Positions 24,601 through 31,989 of a stretch of 64,000 nucleotides of DNA are shown one piece after another. The stretch comes from Panopea generosa. Taxonomy: Eukaryota > Mollusca > Bivalvia > Adapedonta > Hiatellidae. The translations under genes were made by a program, and so were the position numbers. The stretch's first letter is position 1. The number at the start of each line of letters is the position of its first letter. The notes beneath the pieces are model-generated. The model made no database searches and had not been told where the DNA came from. It saw only the letters and a program-made list of their open reading frames with translations. The stretch is from the NCBI GenBank assembly GCA_029582155.1, contig CM055901.1, forward strand, positions 22,113,597-22,177,596, in the 5' to 3' direction.

Positions 24601-26239
24601 ATGGTTCACTAAAGATACATTATAACTGTGCTCACTGCCTGTCCATTACCAAGTTCAAAAACATACATGTATTATGTATATCTGACCACATGGTTTACTA
24701 AAGATACATTTTAACTATGCTCACTGCGTGTCCATTACCAAGTTCAAACACATACATGTATTATGTATATCTGACCACATGGTTCACTAAAGATACATTT
24801 TAACTGTGCTCACTGCCTGTCCATTACCAAGTTCAAACACATACATGTATTATGTATATCTGACCACATGGTTCACTAAAGATACATTATAACTGTGTTC
24901 ACTGCCTGTCCATTACCAAGTTCAAACACATACATATATTATGTATATCTGACCACATGGTTCACTAAAAATACATTATAACTGTGCTCACTGCGTGTCC
25001 ATTACCAAGTTCAAACACATACATGTATTATGTATATCTGACCACATGGTTCACTAAAGATACATTTTAACTATGCTCACTGCGTGTCCATTACCAAGTT
25101 CAAACACATACATGTATTATGTATATCTGACCACATGGTTCACTAAAGATACATTATAACTGTGCTCACTGCCTGTCCATTACCAAGTTCAAAAACATAC
25201 ATGTTTTATGTATATCTGACCACATGGTTCACTAAAGATACATTATAACTGTGCTCACTGCCTGTCCATTACCAAGTTCAAAAACATACATGTATTATGT
25301 ATATCTGACCACATGGTTCACTAAAGATACATTTTAACTATGCTTACTGCGTGTCCATTACCAAGTTCAAACACATACATGTATTATGTATATCTGACCA
25401 CATGGTTCACTAAAGATACATTTTAACTGTGCTCACTGCCTGTCCATTACCAAGTTCAAACACATACATGTATTATGTATATCTGACCACATGGTTCACT
25501 AAAGATACATTATAACTGTGTTCACTGCCTGTCCATTACCAAGTCCAAACACATACATGTATTATGTATATCTGACCACATGGTTCACTAAAGATACATT
25601 ATAACTGTGCTCACTGCCTGTCCATTACCAAGTTCAAACACATACACATATTATGTATATCTGACCACATTGTTCACCAAATACATTTTAACTATGCTCA
25701 CTGCGTGTCCATTACCAAGTTCAAACACATACATGTATTATGTATATCTGACCACATGGTTCACTAAAGATACATTTTAACTGTGCTCACTGCCTGTCCA
25801 TTACCAAGTTCAAACACATACATGTATTATGTATATCTGACCACATTGTTCACTAAAGATACATTATAACTGTGCTCACTGCCTGTCCATTACCAAGTTC
25901 AAACACATACATGTATTATGTATATCTGACCACATTGTTCACTAAAGATACATTATAACTGTGCTCACTGCCTGTCCATTACCAAGTTCAAACACATACA
26001 TGTATTATGTATATCTTACCACATGGTTCACTAAAGATACATTTTAAACGTGCCAGTCCATCAGAGAAGTTCTTCACATCCAATGTGAGTCCAATGATAT
26101 CGTCTTGGTCAACAATGTGCATTTCTCCATCATGTTCTAGGATACTCAGTGAGGTACTCTTGGCCATTCGTGGACTAGACGAAGGAGTTAGGTGCATTCC
26201 TCGTCACTCAACGCACTCCTAGAGCCACCGCCACTTTGT
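625..26239 (-). CDS. ARHGAP45: ARHGAP45/ARHGAP29/GMIP-like F-BAR Rho GTPase-activating protein, N-terminal part (12 exons; 3' end outside window)
   Basis: Twelve minus-strand exons, all with GT-AG borders, join into about 430 residues. Phases agree at every junction except the first (see the 26,041 exon). In order they give a helical N-terminal block (DDIIGLTLDVKNFSDGL, then LNTTELFSAAGTLIGNIK), an acidic linker, and an F-BAR domain from 'LLTAEQIDSVL' through 'AWSKYLKDVMSYIERRAQLE', 'PLTARRGEHDKVRKALKELW', 'KIDKRKKAEEDSWHK' and 'TTYKACVAEANYRQTELQKV' to 'VTIEYFQLLHTVSAPVPVQ'. This order matches the vertebrate ARHGAP45 (HMHA1)/ARHGAP29/GMIP family, with ARHGAP45 the closest by eye. The family has N-terminal F-BAR, a C1 zinc finger, then RhoGAP, and it inactivates Rho-type GTPases at membranes. 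C1 and RhoGAP are not seen and should lie left of base 1. The family is confident; which paralogue is less sure, since molluscs may have one ancestral gene. Confidence 0.9.
682..2499. other. Intron between RhoGAP exons K and L
   Basis: AT-rich; holds the 20-bp repeat and two related phrases, 'acttgtcctgacc' (2,090) and 'acttgtccgtacc' (2,272). No exon seen. Confidence 0.6.
1751..1860. repeat. 20-bp tandem repeat, about 5-6 copies
   Basis: Unit GCATGACCATACCCTAATCA; degenerate relatives continue to about 1,915. Confidence 0.9.
2500..2637 (-). CDS. ARHGAP45: ARHGAP45-like exon K (F-BAR, 46 codons)
   Basis: Acceptor CTGTACACAG, donor AAAACG|GTAAGG, phase 0. It encodes AAETETTYKACVAEANYRQT through SSIREQIYLSDTIIKT. 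'TTYKACVAEAN' is the family signature (TYRTCVADA in vertebrates). Confidence 0.94.
2998..4063. mobile_element. Degenerate pogo/Tigger-like element of about 1.07 kb
   Basis: The left end CAGTAAAACTTTACCTTATG and the right end, inverse CAGTAAAATCCCTCTAATAA, share 'CAGTAAAA' and end in GACCACC. TA precedes the left end. No transposase frame survives. Boundaries are inferred from the ends only. Confidence 0.5.
4123..4302 (-). CDS. ARHGAP45: ARHGAP45-like exon J (F-BAR coiled helices, 60 codons)
   Basis: Acceptor TTTACCAG, donor CACAAG|GTAAGA, phase 0. It begins QEAVSNFRKAQSMYITRQQE, continues through FEKARELSLKTESELS, and ends KIDKRKKAEEDSWHK. It is strongly charged with heptad-like spacing. It aligns with the 'QEAESNLRKAKQGY' to 'LDKRRRLEEEAKNK' region of ARHGAP45. 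Confidence 0.93.
4988..5205. mobile_element. TIR MITE with AATTGCTAGATTATC ends, copy 1
   Basis: Starts ATTAATTGCTAGATTATCAT and ends with the inverse form ATGATAATCATGCAATTAAT. The interior is A/T-rich homopolymer sequence. It shares ends and layout with 12,266-12,432. Confidence 0.5.
5357..5437 (-). CDS. ARHGAP45: ARHGAP45-like exon I (F-BAR, 27 codons)
   Basis: Acceptor CTTTTAG, donor AAAATG|GTTTGT, phase 0. It encodes PLTARRGEHDKVRKALKELW then NKEVKKM, matching 'PLTLRRLEHEKRRKEIKEAW'. The donor is weaker than its neighbours, but position and phase fit exactly. Confidence 0.9.
6003..6298 (+). mobile_element. tRNA-derived SINE (family A), plus copy
   Basis: A tRNA-like head has an A box (TGATTAGCTCAGTCTG) and a B box (GTTGTGAGTTTGAATCCC), and GCCGGGC pairs with GCCCGGC. 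The body runs to a tail ATGACGCTAAATATTCAATC with AATC repeats. Confidence 0.8.
6482..6768 (-). mobile_element. tRNA-derived SINE (family A), inverted copy
   Basis: Reads tail to head on the plus strand: GATTGATTGAATATTTAGTG ... GGGGATTCAAACTCACGACC ... CCGACTGAGCTAATCGGGCC. With the copy at 6,003-6,298 it forms an inverted pair about 180 bp apart. Confidence 0.8.
6819..6884 (-). CDS. ARHGAP45: ARHGAP45-like exon H (F-BAR, 22 codons)
   Basis: Acceptor CTGTAG, donor GTTGAA|GTAAGT, phase 0 at both ends. It encodes DVEYSKNCQATFTLLQTTKF then VE, matching 'DLEFGHSMVQAVGTLQTQTFMQ'. It lies about 50 bp beyond an inverted pair of SINEs. Confidence 0.9.
7355..7505 (+). mobile_element. tRNA-derived SINE (family C)
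   Basis: Head GGCGGTAGTCTAATAGATAG and B-box-like GGTTGCGATTTCAATCCC, then ACAATACTCAGTACTGCTTC and CCCAGGAAATGGACTC. The tail phrase matches the unit of the 30-bp minisatellite at 51.65 kb. Confidence 0.7.
9530..9683. repeat. Near-perfect 62-bp inverted repeat (hairpin)
   Basis: Left arm 9,530-9,592 and right arm 9,622-9,683 are reverse complements, with one extra T in the left arm and one T/C difference; the spacer is 29 bp. Both arms contain TTTTTTGTGGTTTT and AAAGAATGTCGAATCA. Two overlapping open frames (9,350-9,601 and 9,624-9,845) are by-products. Confidence 0.9.
10573..10805 (-). mobile_element. tRNA-derived SINE (family A), degraded copy
   Basis: Matches the inverted copy from ATTTGAATATTTAGTGTCAT through GGCTAACAGATGATCA to GGATTCAAACTAACGA. 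The A-box end is lost. Confidence 0.7.
10911..10955 (-). CDS. ARHGAP45: ARHGAP45-like exon G (F-BAR, 15 codons)
   Basis: A 45-bp exon with acceptor GTTTCAG and donor CCCAG|GTGAGT, phase 0 at both ends. It encodes GYLPLQSVYCTVLSQ, equivalent to 'MPLLSIYSLALEQ' in ARHGAP45. Confidence 0.88.
11075..11345 (-). mobile_element. tRNA-derived SINE (family B), degraded copy
   Basis: Plus-strand order GTGTTCAGTGCCACTTTCAA ... GACACATGGCATGTTGCCCA ... TTCTAGTACCATTTTTAAGC ... TTGGTATTACCCGGC mirrors the 61.5-kb copy. Confidence 0.7.
11478..11860. repeat. 44-bp-unit tandem repeat, about 9 copies
   Basis: Units read AATTGATCTTGATGTAAATT and ACAGTGACCATGACATTAAC. It lies within the intron between exons F and G. 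Confidence 0.9.
12266..12432. mobile_element. TIR MITE with AATTGCTAGATTATC ends, copy 2
   Basis: Starts TTTAATTGCTAGATTATCAT and ends GATAATTTAGCAATTAAT. It holds a long T run and a G run (about 12,393-12,407). Confidence 0.5.
13200..13440. repeat. Dispersed repeat ('ggggccataactc' family), copy 2
   Basis: Shares TGTCTGTCAACACAAAT, AAAGGGGCCTTAACTCC-like sequence, ATAGACCCCTTCAAAAG and GTGGCGGGCATAAAA with 46.4 kb. Confidence 0.65.
13496..13664. mobile_element. pogo/Tigger-like MITE
   Basis: Inverted ends CAGTTAAACCTGTGTAAAC and the inverse of TTAAGACAGGTTTGACTA, flanked by TA. Inside are the repeated phrases 'taagcagcc', typical of this MITE type. It lies 34 bp past exon F on the intron side. 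Confidence 0.65.
13698..13762 (-). CDS. ARHGAP45: ARHGAP45-like exon F (F-BAR)
   Basis: Acceptor CCTTACAG, donor GATGAG|GTAAGT, 65 bp. With the previous split codon it reads ELEYSKNLSRLASSVKPAL then TDE, matching 'LEMEFAKGLQKIA...' of ARHGAP45. Confidence 0.9.
14196..14343. mobile_element. piggyBac-like MITE, truncated copy 3
   Basis: From the central CTCGTAACGAGCAATCTGAA onward it matches the other two copies and ends AGTAAAGGG-TTAA at 14,344-14,347. The first third is missing. Confidence 0.7.
14648..14788 (-). CDS. ARHGAP45: ARHGAP45-like exon E (F-BAR start)
   Basis: Acceptor TTATTACAG, donor TTAG|GTTTGT, 141 bp with split codons at both ends. It encodes VLLTAEQIDSVLMNLQSGLE then TAFSRAKAWSKYLKDVMSYI and ERRAQL. 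This is the first long helix of the F-BAR domain; the pattern 'AEQ(I/V)D...L...GL..A...AK.W.KY.KD...Y.E+R' is typical of the family. Confidence 0.93.
15670..16215. repeat. Dispersed repeat with 'accacagatgtc' units, copy 1
   Basis: Three diverged sub-units hold ATATGTGCAACTAGACCTC, CTGATACTTCCC, AACCACAGATGTC and AACAAGAT; it ends GTGACAGACGGAAAGCACAA. A related block is at 20,220-20,580. Confidence 0.65.
16536..16672 (-). CDS. ARHGAP45: ARHGAP45-like exon D (acidic linker)
   Basis: Acceptor CATATCCAG, donor CCAG|GTGCGT, 137 bp. It encodes VSDYLMGDLQHGAVEEMK followed by a Ser/Asp/Glu-rich linker ending DEKEEP. 'SDYLMGDL' aligns with 'SEFLMGEV' of ARHGAP45. The linker is likely disordered and leads into the F-BAR domain. 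Confidence 0.88.
16795..16829. repeat. (GAAT)n microsatellite
   Basis: Uninterrupted TGAA/GAAT tetranucleotide run. Confidence 0.95.
18313..18400 (-). CDS. ARHGAP45: ARHGAP45-like exon C
   Basis: Acceptor ATTACAG, donor AAAAG|GTATGT, 88 bp with two split-codon bases at each end. It encodes YDYEGHSTASMEVAFSDAID then QLALEFSK. It corresponds to the segment 'FHYES...FEKALETIAVAFSSTVSEF' between the N-terminal block and the acidic linker in human ARHGAP45. Confidence 0.88.
20030..20173 (-). CDS. ARHGAP45: ARHGAP45-like exon B
   Basis: Acceptor GTTTCAG, donor A|GTGAGT. The 144 bp begin with two bases of a split codon, encode CDEDMRVLAHERLGDALC...LNTTELFSAAGTLIGNIK, and end with one base. The stretch 'HERLGDAL' through 'AAGTLI' is the most conserved part of the N-terminal block in the family. 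A second AG directly follows the acceptor (CAGAG); only the first gives a usable phase. Confidence 0.92.
20220..20580. repeat. Dispersed repeat with 'accacagatgtc' units, copy 2
   Basis: Shares CAACTAGACCTCTCACTGAT, TCTGACCACAGGTGTCAAAG and AGACAGATGGAAAGCACAAA with 15.7 kb. Confidence 0.65.
21865..26040. repeat. 89-bp-unit satellite array, about 47 copies
   Basis: Units read AACTATGCTCACTGCGTGTC ... CATACATGTATTATGTATAT ... TTCACTAAAGATACATTATA. Variant copies recur 623 bp (7 units) apart, for example TTTTATG at 24,581 and 25,204. It fills most of the intron between exons B and A and stops at the exon A border. Confidence 0.95.
26041..26239 (-). CDS. ARHGAP45: ARHGAP45-like exon A (first coding exon seen)
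   Basis: A pyrimidine-rich acceptor ending TTTGTACAG precedes base 26,239. The frame opens at the ATG at 26,197-26,195 (MHLTPSSSPRMAKS...) and runs 52 codons to ...FSDGLARLK. The second half matches the conserved N-terminal block of ARHGAP45. Two oddities. First, upstream of the ATG a different frame reads QSGGGSRSALSDEE before hitting TAA, as if one base were missing next to the ATG; alternatively the ATG is the true start. Second, the exon ends AAA T|GTATCT, and joining it to the next exon (AG TGT GAT) would make TAG. The weaker donor at C|GTTTAA keeps the frame open (GLA-Q-CDED). The exon abuts satellite DNA on both sides. Confidence 0.75.
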
Positions 26240-26269
26240 CTGTACAAATATAAAACAAATATACATGAA

Positions 26270-28827
26270 ACTGATAATCAGAATACCTGGTAGCCCCAAG
26301 TCACACATCAAGTTAATATGAAAATGATAATCATACATGACCCAAGTCGCATATCAAGCAAACATGAAAACGATAATCATACATGACCCAAGTCACACAT
26401 CAAGTAAGCATGAAAACCATTATCATACATGACTCAAGTCACACATTAAGCAAACATGAAAATGATAATCATACATGACCCAAGTCACACATCATGTCAA
26501 CATGAAAATGGTAATCATTCTAGACCCGAGTCACACACCAAGTAAATATGAAAATGATAATAATACATGACCCGAGTCACACATCAAGTAAACATGAAAA
26601 TGATAATAATACATGACCCAGGTCACACATCAAGTAAACATGAAAATGATAATCATACATGACCCAAGTCACACGTCAAGTAAATATGAAAATGATAATT
26701 ATACATGACCCAAGTCACACACCAAGCAAACATGAAAATTATAATAATACATGACCCAAGTCACACATCAAGTAAACATGAAAATGATAATAATACATGA
26801 CCCAAGTCACACATCAAGTAAACATGAAAATGATAATCATACATGACCCAGGTCACACATCAAGTAAACATGAAAATGATAATCATACATGACCCAAGTC
26901 ACACATCAAGTAAACATGAAAATGATAATCATACATGACCCAAGTCACACATCAAGTAAACATGAAAATGATAATCATACAGGACCCAAGTCACACATCA
27001 AGTAAATATGAAAATGATAATAATACATTACCCAAGTCACACATCAGGTAAACATGAAAATGATAATCATACATGACCCAAGTCACACATCAAGTAAACA
27101 TGAAAATGATAATCATACATGACCCAAGTCACACACAAAGCAAACATGAAAATGATAATAATACATGACCCAAGTCATACATCAAGTAAACATGTAAATG
27201 ATAATCATACATGACCCAAGTCACACATCAAGTAAATATGAAAATGATAATCATACATGACCCAAGTCACACACCAAGCAAACATGAAAATGATAATAAT
27301 GCATGACCCAGGTCACACATCAAGTTAACATGAAAATGATAATCATACATGACCCAAGTCACACATCAAGTAAGCATGAAAATGATAATCAAACATGACC
27401 CAAGCCTAACATCGAGTAAATATGAAAATGATAACCATACATGACCCAGGTCACACATCAAGTAAACATGAAAATCATAATAATACATGACCCAAGTCAT
27501 ACATCAAGTAAACATGGAAATGAAAATCATACATGACCCAAGTCAAACATCAAGTAAATATGAAAATGATAATCATACATGACCCAAGTCACATATCAAG
27601 AAAATATGAAAATGATAATCATACATGACCCAAGTCACACATCAAGCAAACATGAAAATGATAATCATACATGACCCAAGTCACATATCAAGAAAATATG
27701 AAAATGATAATCATACATGACCCAAGTCACACACCAAGCAAACATGAAAATAATAATAATACATGACCCAGGTCACACATCAAGCAAACATGAAAATGAT
27801 AATCATACATGACCAAAGTCACACACCAAGCAAACATGAAAACAATAATCATACATGACCTAGGTCACACATCAAGTAAACATGAAAATGATAATTATAC
27901 ATGACCCAAGTCACACATCAAGTAAACATGAAAATGATAATCATACATGGCCCGGGTCACACATCAAGTAAACATGAAAATGATAATCACACATGACCCA
28001 AGTCACACACCAAGCAAACATGAAAACAATAATCATACATGACCTAGGTCACACATCAAGTAAACATGAAAATGATAATCATACATGACCCAAGTCACAC
28101 ATCAAGTAAAAATGAAAATGATAATCATACATGGCCCAGGTCACACATCAAGCAAACATGAAGATGATAATCATACATGACCCAAGTCACACATCAAGTT
28201 AACATGAAAATGATAATCATACATGACCCAAGTCATACATCAAGTAAGCATGAAAATGATAATCAAACATGACCCAAGCCTAACATCAAGTAAATATGAA
28301 AATGATAACCATACATGACCCAGGTCACACATCAAGTAAATATGAAAATCATAATAATTAAGGATGTCAACGAATATTCGGATATTCGAATATTCGGTCA
28401 TACGTCCGAATATTCGAATGTCATATTGATATTCGAATATTCGCAACAAAAAAAAAATATTAAAAAAATATAGTCAATTCAAGTTGTTTTCTTTTTTTAT
28501 TTTCAATTTCAATATTTTTGCCACAAATGGTTTCGAAAGGTGTTATATCAACCAGGTTAAGACACGGTAATTATCGATTTCCTCCAAAGACGGGTGTCAA
28601 TTGGACTTGTCAAGGTGATAAGGAGTCCTGATCGGTAATCCTTTAATTGTTTGCCTTCGGCAATTTTAATTATCGATCTGCCTTTACGGTCCGTTGTAAA
28701 TCACCCTGTTTTGAAAAGGTGAGAGCAAGTTTGTTTATTTATACCTAATTGAAGAGCACACTTCTTTGATTTGAAGGCCGTTTATGTACTTGTGAATAAT
28801 GAATGCGCTAAGTAGTAGACGAATTTA

Positions 28828-28869
<42 letters not shown>

Positions 28870-31085
28870 TTGTTGTTTTTTTTTGTTTTTCTATTTCATT
28901 TATAAATAGTTAATTACTTATAAACTATACAAACATACAAACATTTAACCTAGTAAAGCTAATATAACATAGCATTTATTAATTTATTATTATTAATTAT
29001 GTATCATCGAGTTCCACGTCATGTTGAATCTTGACGACAATGATATTCCAATTGTTTGCTTTTTACTTTTTTAGTATTTATACATCAGCACCGTTTCCGC
29101 TGAAAGAGAAAGTAACAAATATGGCGAGTAAAAACGTTCGAGATAGAAAGTTGATGATTATTTATTTTTAAGATCTTGACCGAATATATTCGAATATTCG
29201 TTCGAAAGAATGACCGAATATTCGAATATCAATATTGCCATTCGTTGCCATCCTTAATAATAATACATGACCCAAGTCATACATCAAGTAAACATGGAAA
29301 TGAAAATCATACATGACCCAAGTCACACATCAAGTAAATATGAAAATGATAATCATACATGACCCAAGTCACATATCAAGAAAATATGAAAATGATAATC
29401 ATACATGACCCAAGTCACACACCAAGCAAACATGAAAATGATAATAATACATGACCCAGGTCACACATCAAGCAAACATGAAAATGATAATCATACATGA
29501 CCAAAGTCACACACCAAGCAAACATGAAAACAATAATCATACATGACCCAAGTCACACATCAAGTAAACATGAAAATGATAATTATACATGACCCAAGTC
29601 ACACGTCAAGTAAACATGAAAATGATAATCATACATGGCCCAGGTCACACATCAAGTAAACATGAAAATGATAATCATACATGACCCAAGTCACACACCA
29701 AACTAACATGAAAACAATAATCATACATGACCTAGGTCACACATCAAGTAAACATGAAAATGATAATTATACATGACCCAAGTCACACATCAAGTAAACA
29801 TGAAAATGATAATCATACATGGCCCAGGTCACACATCAAGTAAACATGAAGATGATAATCATACATGACCCAAGTCACACATCAAGTAAACATGAAAATG
29901 ATAATCATACATGACCCAAGTCACACATCAAGTAAGCATGAAAATGATAATCGTACATAGCCCAAGTCACACACCAAGCAAACATGAAAATGATAATAAT
30001 ACATGACCCAAGTCATACATCAAGTTAACATGAAAATGATAATCATACATGACCCAAGTCACACATCAAGTAAGCATGAAAATGATAATCAAACATGACC
30101 CAAGCCTAACATCAAGTAAATATGAAAATGATAATCATACATGACCCAGGTCACACATCAAGTAAACATGAAAATCATAATAATACATGACCCAAGTCAC
30201 ACATCAAGTAAACATGGAAATGATAATCATACATGACCCAAGTCACACATCAAGTAAATATGAAAATGATAATCATACATGACCCAAGTCACATATCAAG
30301 AAAATATGAAAATGATAATCATACATGACCCAAGTCACACACCAAGCAAACATGAAAATGATAATAATACATGACCCAGGTCACACATCAAGCAAACATG
30401 AAAATGATAATCATACATGACCAAAGTCACACACCAAGCAAACATGAAAACAATAATCATACATGACCTAGGTCACACATCAAGTAAACATGAAAATGAT
30501 AATTATACATGACCCAAGTCACACATCAAGTAAACATGAAAATGATAATCATACATGGCCCGGGTCACACATCAAGTAAACATGAAAATGATAATCATAC
30601 ATGACCCAAGTCACACACCAAGCAAACATGAAAACAATAATCATACATGACCTAGGTCACACATCAAGTAAACATGAAAATGATAATCATACATGACTCA
30701 AGTCACACATCAAGTAAACATGAAAATGATAATCATACATGGCCCAGGTCACACATCAAGTAAACATGAAGATGATAATCTTACATGACCCAAGTCACAC
30801 ATCAAGTAAACATGAAAATGATAATCATACATGACCCAAGTCACACATCAAGTAAGCATGAAAATGATAATCATACATAGCCCAAGTCACACATCAAATA
30901 AACATGAAAAATATAATCAAACATGACCCAAGTCACACATCAAGTAAACATGAAAACTATAATCATTCATGACCTGAGTCACACATCAAGCAAACATTAA
31001 AACAATAATCACACATGACCCAAGTCACACATCAAGTAAACATGAAAATGATAATCATACATGACCTAAGTCACATATCAACATA
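26270..31085. repeat. 46-bp-unit satellite array, about 84 copies, interrupted by a hAT-like element
   Basis: Units read TCATACATGACCCAAGTCAC and ACATCAAGTAAACATGAAAA. The marker CAAGCCTAAC occurs at 27,401, 28,275 and 30,101; the spacings are 874 (19 units) and 920 (20 units, after removing the 906-bp insertion and duplicated target). It starts about 30 bp upstream of exon A's acceptor. Confidence 0.95.
28359..29256. mobile_element. hAT-like non-autonomous DNA transposon (898 bp) with 8-bp target duplication
   Basis: Ends are TAAGGATGTCAACGAAT... and the inverse ...ATTCGTTGCCATCCTTA, with several CGAATATTCG motifs in the termini. It is flanked by ATAATAAT at 28,351-28,358 and 29,257-29,264. 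The element has no coding capacity. Inside are A/T runs and a (TA)n tract near 28,830-28,866. It interrupts a copy of the 46-bp satellite; uninterrupted copies exist at 27,477 and 30,177. An 8-bp duplication is typical of hAT elements. Confidence 0.85.
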
Positions 31086-31989
31086 AATCGAGTTTATAAG
31101 TTATCATCTTAATAAATTGAACATAAAATGTTCAAATAATCAAATAATTTAATTGTTATTAATTATCTAAATAAATCAAACACCACCTAAATAAATCATC
31201 TAAATAAAGCACATAATTATTATCATGGTGAAATGAATCACAGTGAACACAACACCTAAATCAATCAATCATCAAAATTAATCATGCATCATTCACCTAA
31301 ATCAATCATCAATATAAATCTTACAAGCATCATCTAAAGCAATTAATTACCAGAATTAATTACTGAACACATCTCTTTAATCAATTAAAGTATGTTACTT
31401 GTTACTACTGGATTTAGTATGCTGCCAGATACAAACAGACACATAATTAGCCCAGTCACCATATTGTATTTCTAGGATTATTTAATGAATATAAATAATT
31501 GCTACCTTGCAAAAAAAACACAATTGTCCACTGTTACAAATTAATCCATTTGGACCAAAACAAAATGCTGCCAATTGTTATTGCTGACTCAGGATAAACC
31601 AGGAAGTGCATTACCAGTATGATAAATCAAAAACAACTCATTATTATTGCATTTACATTCCGAGATGAGATAATTCTGTACAAACTAATTACATCACTTT
31701 ACATACTGTAGTATACAAACACTTTACTAAATAACCCTCACAATTAATTTAATGTATGCTAATTACAAAGGTCATTAGTTGAAGGTTGTTTATAGTTCAT
31801 GCTAATGTTTGTTTATTCATTATGCCAATTCTAAGCATCAGACTCAGTGTTAGTTTCACCCTTTTTGAAAGACAACCCATACCCTTGGACATGGAATTTT
31901 AGCAGTGTTTTCATTAACATTGGGAAAACTGTTGCTTTAAATATATTTGTTCAACTTCATTAAAATGTGTATGCTTGCTTCTCTTGCCA

